This document shows positions 8,264-16,882 of a DNA stretch of 42,282 bases, one piece after another (position 1 is the stretch's first letter; each line of letters starts with the position of its first letter). The DNA comes from Candidatus Zhuqueibacterota bacterium. Its GTDB lineage: Bacteria; Zhuqueibacterota; QNDG01; JABMRT01. The DNA lies in assembly GCA_013202295.1 (NCBI GenBank), contig JABMRT010000191.1, forward strand, positions 1-42,282, in the 5' to 3' direction. A program made the position numbers and the translations under genes. The notes beneath the pieces were generated by a model. It was not told where the DNA came from. It searched no databases and saw only the letters and a program-made list of their open reading frames with translations.

Positions 8264-9364
8264 TTAAAGGAGGCTTTCTCTCAAAGCTTCAATAAATCCC
8301 CGATTCTGATCCTCTGTTCCGATCGTGACACGAAGACAATTGGGTAAACCATAATTGTCAACCTGACGTGTGATAAATCCTTTATGGAGTAGTGTATCGA
8401 AAACCGGCCCTGAAGGCTTTCCTAAATCAATAAGCAAAAAATTTGCTTGTGATGGATACCACTTCACACCCATTTGCGTGAGCGTATCCTCAACTTCTTT
8501 GCGGCCTGACGCGTTCACTGCCTGCGTCTTTTTAACATGAGCAGGATCGTCCAACGCCGCACAGGCTGCGATTTGCGCCATACGATTTACGTTGAAAGGC
8601 GGACGTACGCGATCCATGTAGCTCACCAAATCGGCACTGGATACACCATAGCCGATCCGCAATCCTGCCAAACCGTAGATTTTTGAAAAGGTACGGAGTA
8701 CGACAAGCCGGTGACGGTACGGCGCGTACTGCAATCCATCAAGTACTTTGGGATCGTCCACAAACTCGGCATAGGCTTCGTCAATACAGATAATCACATC
8801 ATCGCGCACATGCGTCATGAAATGAACAAACTCATCATCATATATGGGAATGCCGGTGGGATTGTTCGGGCTGGCAAGAAAAATCACTTTAGTCTTGGCA
8901 TTCACAGCATTGTAAATTGCTTCAAGATCACAGGTCAAATCATCACGGAGAGGCACAGCAATCTCCTCTCTATTATGTGAAATACCCGCCAGTCGATAAA
9001 TGATGAATGAAGGATCTCCGATCACGATATTCTCATCTGCAGCCACAAAGGTACGGATGATAAACTCAATCACTTCATTACTGCCATTGCCGATGATGAG
9101 GTTATGGGGCTCTACATCATATTTGGATAAATGTTTTGCCAGCCGTTCCTTGAGCATGTAACACCCGCCATCAGGATAAATATGCATCTGCTCTGCGGCT
9201 TTCTGAATTGCTTCAACTGCCTTTGGAGAAGGCCCGAGTGGGTTCTCATTCGACGCCATCTTCACCAGATTTTTAACTCCAATTTCCCGTTCAGTCTCCT
9301 CAATCGGCTTGCCCGGTTTATAGGGCCTGAGCTCTTCAATGTTCCGTGTCACCAAAGGTTTCAT
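8264..9364 (-). CDS. hisC: Histidinol-phosphate aminotransferase
   Basis: This is a PLP-dependent class II aminotransferase of 366 residues, the full family length, converting imidazole-acetol phosphate to L-histidinol phosphate in histidine synthesis. Visible motifs are SNENPLGPSP near the N-terminus (substrate/PLP region), SPNNPTG, the cofactor Asp in CIDEAYAEF, and the Schiff-base Lys in TFSKIYGLAGLRIGYG. AAGGA lies upstream of the ATG, and the ATGA overlap with the preceding patatin gene indicates translational coupling. No other his genes are adjacent, although a PHP-type histidinol phosphatase occurs at 40316-41119. Related enzymes can act on tyrosine or phenylalanine, so specificity is likely but not proven. 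Confidence 0.92.
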   Translation of the reverse strand: MKPLVTRNIEELRPYKPGKPIEETEREIGVKNLVKMASNENPLGPSPKAVEAIQKAAEQMHIYPDGGCYMLKERLAKHLSKYDVEPHNLIIGNGSNEVIEFIIRTFVAADENIVIGDPSFIIYRLAGISHNREEIAVPLRDDLTCDLEAIYNAVNAKTKVIFLASPNNPTGIPIYDDEFVHFMTHVRDDVIICIDEAYAEFVDDPKVLDGLQYAPYRHRLVVLRTFSKIYGLAGLRIGYGVSSADLVSYMDRVRPPFNVNRMAQIAACAALDDPAHVKKTQAVNASGRKEVEDTLTQMGVKWYPSQANFLLIDLGKPSGPVFDTLLHKGFITRQVDNYGLPNCLRVTIGTEDQNRGFIEALRESLL

Positions 9365-10233
9365 TGTTTGTCCTTTTTAGATTTTCCAGTTTTCTTATGT
9401 ATCCCGGGAATTCCCTTTTTAAAAAAGTTTTTAAATCCCTTGTTATCATTTTTCCACGCACTCATTGCTTCGCGAAACCGTTCAACATCAACCACCGCGC
9501 TATCGATAATTTTCTCATATTTCTCAAATTCAAGAAGCCCCACGTTTTGAAACGGCGGTTTGTAATATAGATCAGGTTTGGCGATAGACATTTTATTCAG
9601 CACAATCGCATTCTGAAGAATTTGTACAGTGGAAAATATATTCTCAAACATATTGGGCACACGAACCTTTTTCGGGATCATGGATGTGCCGCCCACGTCA
9701 ATGGCAATGAGTAAATCGCATTGATCCCGAATCACATCATAAGGCACGGGATTGGATACACCGCCATCGATGAGAACCTGCCCGCCAATCTTGACCGGTT
9801 CAAAAATCGCGGGGATAGAGATACTTGCTCGTATCGCAGGAATCAGATCCCCCTTATAGAGGATGACCTCTTTCTGCTGCCAGTAATCGGTTGCGATAAT
9901 TTTCAAGGGAATTTTCAACTTCTCAAAGGTGTGTATGGGTAGATTCTCATCCAGAAATTCGAGGATTCCCTTACCTTTGACCAGTCCTGCTATACTGAAG
10001 AAAGAGGGATCAACCAGTTTGGTGATCTCACGTAAACCAATCTCCTGAATCAGATCCTCCATTTGCTGACCGCTGTACCCGGAGGCGTAAAATGCCCCGA
10101 TAATTGAACCGATGGATGTTCCGGAAATGATGGAGGCTTTCAGACCCAACTCATCCAGCACCTTGATGAATTCAATGTGACAAAGCCCGCGTGCGCCGCC
10201 ACCACCAAGCGCCAATCCGATCTTCTTTTTCAT
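9361..10233 (-). CDS. Patatin-like phospholipase, RssA type
   Basis: This is a cytoplasmic serine lipase-like protein with the patatin Ser-Asp dyad. GGGGARG forms the oxyanion hole near the N-terminus, GTSIG carries the nucleophilic Ser, and DGG carries the Asp. The frame opens at 10275, but the first patatin strand begins at MKKKIGLALGGGG, so ATG 10233 with AGAAAGG upstream is chosen, giving 290 residues. RssA-like proteins are esterases/phospholipases of mostly unknown substrate. The C-terminus is a highly basic Lys-rich tail. The stop codon overlaps the hisC start (ATGA), an unusual pairing with no known metabolic link. Confidence 0.9.
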   Translation of the reverse strand: MKKKIGLALGGGGARGLCHIEFIKVLDELGLKASIISGTSIGSIIGAFYASGYSGQQMEDLIQEIGLREITKLVDPSFFSIAGLVKGKGILEFLDENLPIHTFEKLKIPLKIIATDYWQQKEVILYKGDLIPAIRASISIPAIFEPVKIGGQVLIDGGVSNPVPYDVIRDQCDLLIAIDVGGTSMIPKKVRVPNMFENIFSTVQILQNAIVLNKMSIAKPDLYYKPPFQNVGLLEFEKYEKIIDSAVVDVERFREAMSAWKNDNKGFKNFFKKGIPGIHKKTGKSKKDKQ

Positions 10234-10399
10234 CCACAGCCTTTCTCTTTGTCTATATCCGCATTGGACAATCAAACATAATCATTTGAAATCGTATATT
10301 CCATTAAAAAATGGAGTGGAATTCCTACTCTATAATTACTTCTGCTTTTCATTTAACCTTCACAATTCAACATTAAACATTTGAATGCATGAATATTTC

Positions 10400-10428
10400 T
10401 TGACATTCCAATCAGGTTTATTTACAAT
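10400..10428 (+). promoter_or_regulatory. Sigma70-like promoter for the acylase/exoribonuclease pair
   Basis: A perfect TTGACA (10400-10405), a 17-base spacer and TACAAT (10423-10428) place a transcription start near 10435, about 26 bases before the TTG start of the acylase gene. Confidence 0.8.
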
Positions 10429-10460
10429 GGATAGACCTTTTCAAATCAACGGATAATAAC

Positions 10461-12440
10461 TTGATAAAGTATCGCTTTATACGAATTGTTTTAATCAGTA
10501 TTTCAACCCTGATGCTGATCGGCTTCATTTTTCTCAGCATTGGTTACAGGCTGGTAACGCGCTCTCTACCCGACACATCCGGCACGATGCATTGTGAAGG
10601 ATTGCAGGCAGACGTTCAGGTATTTCGGGATGACCTGGGTATCCCCTATGTTCTAGCGGATAATGAGGCGGATCTCTTTTTCACCCAGGGTTATATCACC
10701 GCTTTGGATCGCTTTTTTCAAATGGATTTGAACCGCCATCTTGCGGACGGACGGCTGGCCGAGCTGTTCCTTTTAAATGGGTCACGGACAGATACTTTAA
10801 TGCGGTCGGTTAATCTCACCGCCAAGGCCAAGGCGGATTATCAAAGTCTGCCTACTGATATTCAACTCATCTTTCAGAGTTATTCTGAAGGAATCAACGC
10901 TTTTCTGGATCAATACAGCGAGCGGCTGCCCCTCGAATATACGATCTTAAATAAGAAGACAGATCCCTGGCAGCCAGAAGAATCACTTGCCTTGCTCTAT
11001 TTTCATGCATGGATGAGACAACCTGAGGGTCTCCTCAGATCGCTGTCTAAAACTGACCGCGTGGGGAATGAATTGCTTTCTGAGGGGTATGTTAAAAAAA
11101 TTCTGCGGGATGGATATCTCAGCCTGCCTCCCCTGTCCAATCTGAGCTGGATTGTTTCCGGAAAGAAATCCGCATCCGGCAAACCCATTCTCGCTTCAGT
11201 GTATAACGAATCCGCTGTGCAGCCGAATATCTGGTATGAGATGCATCTGTTCAGTCCGGATTTGAGGGCGGGCGGATTGTCCCTGCCCGGTGTGCCAATG
11301 ATATTGAGCGGGCAGAATGGAGCCGTCGTGTGGGCATCAAACGTCCGACAAATGTGGACGCATCTATCCGCTTCCAATGTGAATACAACACATTTGAATA
11401 TTGGATTTTGTCGGCAGTTATTGGCGACCATGCGATCCCGTACTGTGATGAACCTGCAGAAAGCGGCTGGTCCTGCAACGGATTCAAACTGGTTCATTCT
11501 TAGTGCCGATTCATCGGGAGGCATGAACACATATCCCCCGGTGGAGCCGCGTCCGACTAGCTTGAATGGATGGATCGCCACAGACGGCGCTCGCATCGTA
11601 ATGGACAATACTCCTTTGGCGCATGAGACGTGGCCGTTAAGACGCCTGGCCGATCTGTTGAATGCGGATAGCACGTTCACGCCGTATCGGATGCGCCAAC
11701 TCCAGTCAGATTGTCGCTCCGAATTTGCCATGGATGTTTTGAAACATGCATTGCCGATTCTGGAGACGATACAAAATGACAATCCAGTTGTGATAAAAGC
11801 CATTGATCAATTGTCATCCTGGAAAGGTGAAATGAAACCGGGCAGCTCGGAAGCCCTGATCTTCCAAACCTGGATATCCCTTCTTTTTAAGCAAGATGAT
11901 CCTGATATTATTTTCGATCACTTGCCCCAGATCACATTTCCAACGTTAATAAATCAAATTAGAATGGAAAGCAGACAGACCGAAATAAAGCAAAGTTTTA
12001 TTGATGCAATCGAATTGCTTCGTGAAAAATGGGGTGACAATATCTCGCACTGGTCATGGGGAGCCGCGCGAAACGTAAAATTCCGACACCCGTTAAGAGG
12101 CAATCCCCTGTTGGACATGGTGATGACTCTGGGGCCATTCCACTTTGGCGGTTCTGCCATGACACTGCTTGGCGCGGGACATTCGCTCACCGATCTGGAA
12201 CACATCAATTGGATACAATCCGCACGGATCATCATACCGCTTGATGATCTCAACCGGACATTTTCAGCATTATCCACGGGTCAATCCGGGCAACCGGTTG
12301 ACACCCATTATCGTGATCAAATTGTGCTTTTCCTTTCGAATGAATATCATCCCAATTTGACAGACATCAATAGAATTCACCGCTCGGGATGGGAGCTATT
12401 AACACTCAATCCGGGAGATGAAAATGTCAAAAAAGAATGA
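10461..12440 (+). CDS. Penicillin acylase family (Ntn-hydrolase) protein, divergent
   Basis: This 659-residue protein starts at TTG and has an N-terminal membrane anchor (about residues 7-30), placing the rest in the periplasm. The alpha-chain pattern (QVFRDDLGIPYVLADNEADLF, TQGYITALDRFFQMD) is standard. The chain-junction region reads S226-N-L-S229-W, where the family has Ser-Asn-x-Trp, so one extra residue displaces the usual nucleophile spacing. The beta chain is shortened in the middle, while DNTP, WSWGAARNVKFRHP and LSTGQSGQPVDTHY are retained. Family members hydrolyse amides such as N-acyl amino acids, homoserine lactones or penicillins. Activity and autoprocessing are uncertain here. 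Its 3' end overlaps the next gene by 17 bp, so the two are co-translated. Confidence 0.88.
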   Translation: MIKYRFIRIVLISISTLMLIGFIFLSIGYRLVTRSLPDTSGTMHCEGLQADVQVFRDDLGIPYVLADNEADLFFTQGYITALDRFFQMDLNRHLADGRLAELFLLNGSRTDTLMRSVNLTAKAKADYQSLPTDIQLIFQSYSEGINAFLDQYSERLPLEYTILNKKTDPWQPEESLALLYFHAWMRQPEGLLRSLSKTDRVGNELLSEGYVKKILRDGYLSLPPLSNLSWIVSGKKSASGKPILASVYNESAVQPNIWYEMHLFSPDLRAGGLSLPGVPMILSGQNGAVVWASNVRQMWTHLSASNVNTTHLNIGFCRQLLATMRSRTVMNLQKAAGPATDSNWFILSADSSGGMNTYPPVEPRPTSLNGWIATDGARIVMDNTPLAHETWPLRRLADLLNADSTFTPYRMRQLQSDCRSEFAMDVLKHALPILETIQNDNPVVIKAIDQLSSWKGEMKPGSSEALIFQTWISLLFKQDDPDIIFDHLPQITFPTLINQIRMESRQTEIKQSFIDAIELLREKWGDNISHWSWGAARNVKFRHPLRGNPLLDMVMTLGPFHFGGSAMTLLGAGHSLTDLEHINWIQSARIIIPLDDLNRTFSALSTGQSGQPVDTHYRDQIVLFLSNEYHPNLTDINRIHRSGWELLTLNPGDENVKKE

Positions 12441-13398
12441 TCAAATCCGAATTCACGATCTGAAAGCCGGTCAATCCGTATCAGGATCGTTTATCATCCG
12501 CAAGAAAGAATTGAAAACCAAGAAGGATGGAGAACCTTTTCTGGTCATCGAATTGGGGGACAGCAGCGGCCGAATCACCGCCCACATCTGGGATCGCGTC
12601 AGCCAGCGCACCGAGACCCTGTATGAGGGGGATGTGGTGGCCGTGAAGGGAAAGACCCTCACCTATCATGACAAACTTCAAATCAATGTCGATCATATTG
12701 AGGTGGATAAATCGGTAAAGGCGCAGGATCGCAAAAATTTCATCGCTGCATCTCCAATCCCTGTGGATCGCATGCTGGCTCGTCTGGACAAACTTGTGGC
12801 CAGTGTGAAGGATAAGGATTTAAGCAATCTTCTGAAACGCATCTTCGAGAATAAATCGTTCCGCCAGAAATTTCAGGAAGCGCCCGGCGGAAAATTGTGG
12901 CATCACGCTTATCTCGGCGGCCTGCTCGAACATTCGATCCAGGTGGCCAGTCTCTGTGACAACGCGGCGAGCGACTATAAGGAGATTGATCGGGATCTTC
13001 TGATCACCGGCGCCCTGCTTCACGACATCGGCAAGATTGAGGAGTATCGTTTTGATGAAGGATATATTGACTATTCCGACACAGGCCGGCTTCACGGGCA
13101 CATTTCAATAGGCGCGCAAAATGTCCGGATCGCGATTGAGAAAATTGAAAAGCAGAATGGATTCCCCGCGGAAAAGAAGATGCTGCTCATCCATCTGATA
13201 CTCAGCCATCAGGGTGAACTGGCGCACGGTTCGCCTGTGGTGCCCCTGACCCGCGAAGCTTTGATTCTGTATTATATGGATGAAATGGATTCAAAGGTTA
13301 ATGCCATCAGCCATGTGATGGAAAGGGACAAAGAACCTGACCGGCGCTGGAGCCGTTACGTACCTGTTATGGATCGGTTTATTTATTTAGGGGAGTAA
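12424..13398 (+). CDS. 3'-5' exoribonuclease, YhaM family
   Basis: This is a cytoplasmic two-domain nuclease. The N-terminal OB-fold (about residues 10-95) has SGRITAHIWD and is followed by an HD domain (about 155-290), with metal ligands in HHAYLGGLLEHS and LLHDIGK. YhaM-type enzymes degrade RNA and single-stranded DNA 3' to 5' with Mn/Co. The ATG at 12418 directly abuts GGGAG, so the in-frame ATG at 12424 with six-base spacing is the better start. It overlaps the end of the acylase gene and shares its promoter. Length (about 324) is normal for the family, and the call is firm. Confidence 0.92.
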   Translation: MSKKNDQIRIHDLKAGQSVSGSFIIRKKELKTKKDGEPFLVIELGDSSGRITAHIWDRVSQRTETLYEGDVVAVKGKTLTYHDKLQINVDHIEVDKSVKAQDRKNFIAASPIPVDRMLARLDKLVASVKDKDLSNLLKRIFENKSFRQKFQEAPGGKLWHHAYLGGLLEHSIQVASLCDNAASDYKEIDRDLLITGALLHDIGKIEEYRFDEGYIDYSDTGRLHGHISIGAQNVRIAIEKIEKQNGFPAEKKMLLIHLILSHQGELAHGSPVVPLTREALILYYMDEMDSKVNAISHVMERDKEPDRRWSRYVPVMDRFIYLGE

Positions 13399-13410
13399 TT
13401 TTATACTATC

Positions 13411-13443
13411 ATACCTGCCAGTTTTTTAAAACCTGGCAGGTAT
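13411..13443. repeat. Dispersed palindromic repeat, copy 2
   Basis: Arms ATACCTGCCAG and CTGGCAGGTAT (11 bp perfect) with a T/A-rich centre form a 33-base palindrome. It matches the copy at 4096-4128 in layout: ACCTG-x-CAG, T-run, A-run, CC-x-x-CAGGT. Confidence 0.8.
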
Positions 13444-13457
13444 GGTCAAACCATAAA

Positions 13458-13491
13458 AAAAGTCCATCCCGAATAATCGAGATGGACTTTT
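13458..13491. terminator. Bidirectional terminator
   Basis: AAAAGTCCATCCCG and CGAGATGGACTTTT pair with one mismatch around a six-base loop. Runs of A and T on the two sides suit termination of both the exoribonuclease gene (plus) and the lipoprotein gene (minus). Confidence 0.85.
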
Positions 13492-13511
13492 AATTTTGTA
13501 TTTAGGATAGT

Positions 13512-14606
13512 TTAGGGTTCCCAGACACGAATTTTGCTGAGTTGGTCACTTCCATACGTGAAAGCAATGCCCGTATCATAAACCTCTTCGTCGCCATCCA
13601 CAGAGTCAGGTTCTCCAAATACAGCTACAATTTCATCGCGTGTGCTGCCAAGTCCGATTTCGACATCCCCGACATTGTCAATCAAACCATCATAAGGTAC
13701 TTCAAGAGTGACCTGGTCACAGGGCACATTGGGATAAAGTACCAGTTGCCTTGATGGGAAGAATACCTTAAGGCCAATCCATGAATATCCAATCATATGA
13801 ATTCCGGCTTCAAGAGAATCATTAATAGTATAAGATCTTAGATCATGCTGTCCATAATGATCAAGAACTTCCTGATAAATGTCACCGATCATCACATGTG
13901 CGGCTTCTTCACCCGAAAATACTTCTACTTCGCGTTGAAATGAAAGACTCACCGTGACATCCACATTACCGCCATTGGACTCAATCAAAATTACACCTGT
14001 ATAATCGCCATAATCCATTCCCCAGGGACGGGCTTCCACATGTAATGTATCCGGCTCATCCAGAATGCCTACTGAATCACCTGGGATAACGATCCAGTCA
14101 GGCATCGAAGTAATTTCATATCTCAGAGAATCGGTTCCATGATTATATAGAATAAGATCTTCAACCAAACCATTGCGGTCGAAATAAAGGATTTCCTGAT
14201 TGACATCAAGTTCAGCGGGTTGATTATTTAATGTCACTGCAATATCCACATCTCCACCATTCGATTCAATGCTAATGGTTCCGGAGTATTCACCATGCGC
14301 AACAACGGACCGATCAAACGAAATCTCGAGACGTTCCCAACCCCTATTCGCAAGCACACTTGCCAATTGTGAGAGCTTCACCCATTCAGGCTTGGAAGTA
14401 ACTGACCAGGAAAGATTGTCTTCTCCATCATTTCTGAGCGTAACTACATCATATACTTTTCCCGGCCCAAGATTAACAGATGTTTTTGAAATGATCAGTT
14501 CAGCATCAGAGGGAGGATCAGGTGTGACGGGTGTATCGTTATTTTTACAACCACCCACAAGCAAAAGTGCAAAAAGCACTGTCAACATCAAATCTTTTTT
14601 TCTCAT
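13512..14606 (-). CDS. Lipoprotein with two BACON-like repeats and a BamE/SmpA-like tail
   Basis: A lipoprotein signal ends in LLLVGGC, so the protein is lipid-anchored on the outer or inner membrane. Two ~95-residue beta-sandwich repeats follow, each with Leu-Asn-Trp/Tyr-type cores and matching ends (ESNGGDVDIAVTL and ESNGGNVDVTVSL). This pattern is typical of BACON or related Ig-like domains, which often bind mucin or carbohydrate. The last ~130 residues contain GLGSTRDEIVAVFGEPDSV and a closing strand, resembling SmpA/OmlA (BamE) domains, though distantly. It is monocistronic: promoter at 14716-14744, AGGAAA before the ATG, terminator at 13458-13491. The function is unknown; surface binding is the inference. 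Confidence 0.75.
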   Translation of the reverse strand: MRKKDLMLTVLFALLLVGGCKNNDTPVTPDPPSDAELIISKTSVNLGPGKVYDVVTLRNDGEDNLSWSVTSKPEWVKLSQLASVLANRGWERLEISFDRSVVAHGEYSGTISIESNGGDVDIAVTLNNQPAELDVNQEILYFDRNGLVEDLILYNHGTDSLRYEITSMPDWIVIPGDSVGILDEPDTLHVEARPWGMDYGDYTGVILIESNGGNVDVTVSLSFQREVEVFSGEEAAHVMIGDIYQEVLDHYGQHDLRSYTINDSLEAGIHMIGYSWIGLKVFFPSRQLVLYPNVPCDQVTLEVPYDGLIDNVGDVEIGLGSTRDEIVAVFGEPDSVDGDEEVYDTGIAFTYGSDQLSKIRVWEP

Positions 14607-14715
14607 TTTATTTTCCTATACTTATTAATAACATCAATCGAAAGACCAAACCTGAACTGATAGAATTATGTTGTTTGGACGTTGAATACTTCAGGAATGT
14701 ATACAATCGGTTTAG

Positions 14716-14744
14716 AGTATAATCAATATTTTCTTTAAAGTCAA
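14716..14744 (-). promoter_or_regulatory. Sigma70-like promoter of the BACON lipoprotein gene
   Basis: On the minus strand TTGACT (14739-14744), a 17-base spacer and TATACT (14716-14721) predict transcription from about 14709, leaving a 5' leader of about 100 bases. Confidence 0.75.
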
Positions 14745-14843
14745 TAATTCCATAATCTGTTTACATTGTTTTACATGAAAAGGTTCCGTAATGGGAGCCC
14801 TATTTCGCTATAGGAAATACATGCCTTTATTATAAAAAATAGT

Positions 14844-16400
14844 TTAATTAAATGTTTTACCAAGAAAGATGACCGAATAAAGAATCCATCCTACAGCCAG
14901 CGGACAGACAAACCTGAGAAGAAAACGCCAGATCCCCAATCCGATAAACGATCCATGGCCGGTTTCGACTTCTTTTTTAATGAAGGATTTCTTTAACACC
15001 CAACCGGTAAAAATGGCAATCAGGATTCCACCGATGGGCAGGAACCAATTGGTGGCGAGATAATCCATCGTATTGAATACACCCGTGACTGTATCCTGGG
15101 GCCACTCACCTTGATTGATTATCCCGTCCTGATCTGCATCCAGCTGATTGATTGACGCAGGTTCCAGCCATTTATTTTGAATATCTGGCTCTGCTTGAGT
15201 GATTTCATTAAGTGAAAGCATCTGATTGTCATCAAGATCGATTTGAGTAAAAACCTGGGCGGCATTACTAAAGGGCGTCCATCCACTTAGTTTTTTAATC
15301 GAGCCCAATGAGAGCGCCGAGAGAATCCCGAAAAGGAATACCAACAGGCCCACAACCAGCGTTGCACGTAGTCGCGGCCAGTTCAAATGATCAATAAAAT
15401 AGGAAACCACCACTTCAAGCAAAGAAATGGTTGAGGTCAACGCGGCAAATCCCACGAGCAGAAAAAAGAGTGGTGCGAGAATCGCCCCCCCGGGGAGCTG
15501 ATAGAACATCTGGGGAATCGTGGTAAACAACATGCCCGTGCTTGCGAATTCCTCGGGCCATGCACTCTCACCCAGCGATGAAAACACAATTGAAAACATG
15601 ATGACACTCGCCATGACAGCAATGAGTGTATCCATCAGTACGATGATTCCGGCAGCACGAGGAATCGATTCTTTTGTGGACATATAACTGCCATACGTAA
15701 TAATGGCGCCCATGCCCAGGCTCAGCGTAAAGAACGCATGGCCCACGGCTTCAAGCACACTTTCAGGCCGTATTGGCCCGGGGGTGAAAAGAAAACGAAT
15801 CGCGCGTCCGAAACCCGGTGTAAAAAACGAATTGACTAATAAAACGATGAGGATTAAAAGCAGAAGGGGCATCAGGATTTTTGTAAGCCGTTCAATCCCG
15901 CTTTTCACACCGAAAACAACCACGGATACGGAAAAGAGTGTAAAGAGTGCGTGGTAGAGGATCTGCAAAGATCCATTGCCAAGAAATGTGATAAATTGGG
16001 GAGACATCGCCTGAGCCGTCTCAGGCGAAAATCCATTGATTGACCAGCCAAGAGATTGGATGAAATAATGAACAGTCCAGCCGGCAACCACATTATAATA
16101 TGAGAGGATGACAAATCCGGTACCGATGCCGAGCCACCCGACAAGACTCCAGGCTGGATGATTGAGTTCAAGAAACGCACATACCGGACTTTTTTGCGTG
16201 GATCGTCCAATGACAATCTCGGCCATCATGATGGGAGCGCCTACCAAAAGAATGGTGACAAGATAAATAAGGACAAACGATCCGCCCTGATTATCATAGG
16301 TGATATATGAGAACTTCCAGAGATTGCCCAGACCAATGGCTGAACCAGCAGAGGCTAAGATAAATCCGATACGGCTAAAATGTCCCCGATGAGCATCCAT
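14844..16400 (-). CDS. Neurotransmitter:sodium symporter (NSS) with EF-hand pair in EL5
   Basis: This is a LeuT/MhsT-fold transporter in the inner membrane using Na+ to import an amino acid or related compound. The unwound TM1 motif GSAIGLGNLWKF and the TM8 segment ALTSTIS are present, and I count 11 membrane helices. Between TM9 (ending ILSALSLG) and TM10 (LATNWFLPIGG) lies an unusual ~75-residue insertion with two canonical EF-hand loops: DLDDNQMLSLNE (residues 388-399) and DADQDGIINQGE (421-432). By LeuT topology this is the extracytoplasmic loop EL5. The frame opens at 16427, but ATG 16400, with GAGG upstream at long spacing, gives the normal NSS start; this choice is uncertain. The substrate is unknown. 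Confidence 0.92.
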   Translation of the reverse strand: MDAHRGHFSRIGFILASAGSAIGLGNLWKFSYITYDNQGGSFVLIYLVTILLVGAPIMMAEIVIGRSTQKSPVCAFLELNHPAWSLVGWLGIGTGFVILSYYNVVAGWTVHYFIQSLGWSINGFSPETAQAMSPQFITFLGNGSLQILYHALFTLFSVSVVVFGVKSGIERLTKILMPLLLLILIVLLVNSFFTPGFGRAIRFLFTPGPIRPESVLEAVGHAFFTLSLGMGAIITYGSYMSTKESIPRAAGIIVLMDTLIAVMASVIMFSIVFSSLGESAWPEEFASTGMLFTTIPQMFYQLPGGAILAPLFFLLVGFAALTSTISLLEVVVSYFIDHLNWPRLRATLVVGLLVFLFGILSALSLGSIKKLSGWTPFSNAAQVFTQIDLDDNQMLSLNEITQAEPDIQNKWLEPASINQLDADQDGIINQGEWPQDTVTGVFNTMDYLATNWFLPIGGILIAIFTGWVLKKSFIKKEVETGHGSFIGLGIWRFLLRFVCPLAVGWILYSVIFLGKTFN

Positions 16401-16483
16401 TGGGTTATCGAACCTCTTCATATTCAACGAATGTGATAATGGTATTATCTGGGTGAATGGAAATTACTAAACCAATTCCCATC

Positions 16484-16873
16484 CTATTTGGATTTGCCAA
16501 TAAGCTGATCAATCTGCTCGAGAATATCGCTGGGCGAATTGGCACCTTTGATTTTATAGAAATTGGCTCCAAGATCGAGCGCTTTCTGTACATCTTTATC
16601 CGCGCCCATAACTGAAAAAATGATCACGGGAATGTTTTTTGTCTGTTCATCTTCTCGAACTTTTCGCAGCACATCATATCCGCTCAATTCCGGAAGAATA
16701 AGGTCGAGTAAAACCAGATCCGGTTTTTTCTCTTTGATCATTGCCCATCCTGTGGCCCCATCCCCGGCCTCGATCACTTCGAATCCGGCATTCTCCAATA
16801 CTCCCCGATAAATGAGGCGAAAAACCTGTTCGTCTTCAATAATTAACACAGTACCATCATAGATTCGATCCAT
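16484..16873 (-). CDS. Single-domain response regulator (CheY-like)
   Basis: This 129-residue stand-alone receiver domain has the acidic pair at IIEDEQ, the phospho-acceptor Asp in LLDLILPE, the Ser switch residue in IIFSVMG, and a Lys in FYKIKGA near the position of the conserved Lys. It has no output domain, so it likely acts by protein contact or as a phosphorelay intermediate. AGGAG overlaps the end of the upstream hybrid kinase gene, with a 9-bp gap. This is translationally linked expression, and that kinase is its probable partner. Confidence 0.9.
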   Translation of the reverse strand: MDRIYDGTVLIIEDEQVFRLIYRGVLENAGFEVIEAGDGATGWAMIKEKKPDLVLLDLILPELSGYDVLRKVREDEQTKNIPVIIFSVMGADKDVQKALDLGANFYKIKGANSPSDILEQIDQLIGKSK

Positions 16874-16882
16874 TGCGAGCTC

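Noticed and set aside
10276-10399. Short inverted repeat around CCATTAAAAAATGG
   Set aside because: The stem is only four or five base pairs in A/T-rich DNA and does not align with promoter elements.
11003-11803. 266-codon open frame antisense to the acylase gene
   Set aside because: The plus-strand protein has clear family motifs on both sides of this region; the antisense product looks like shadow coding.
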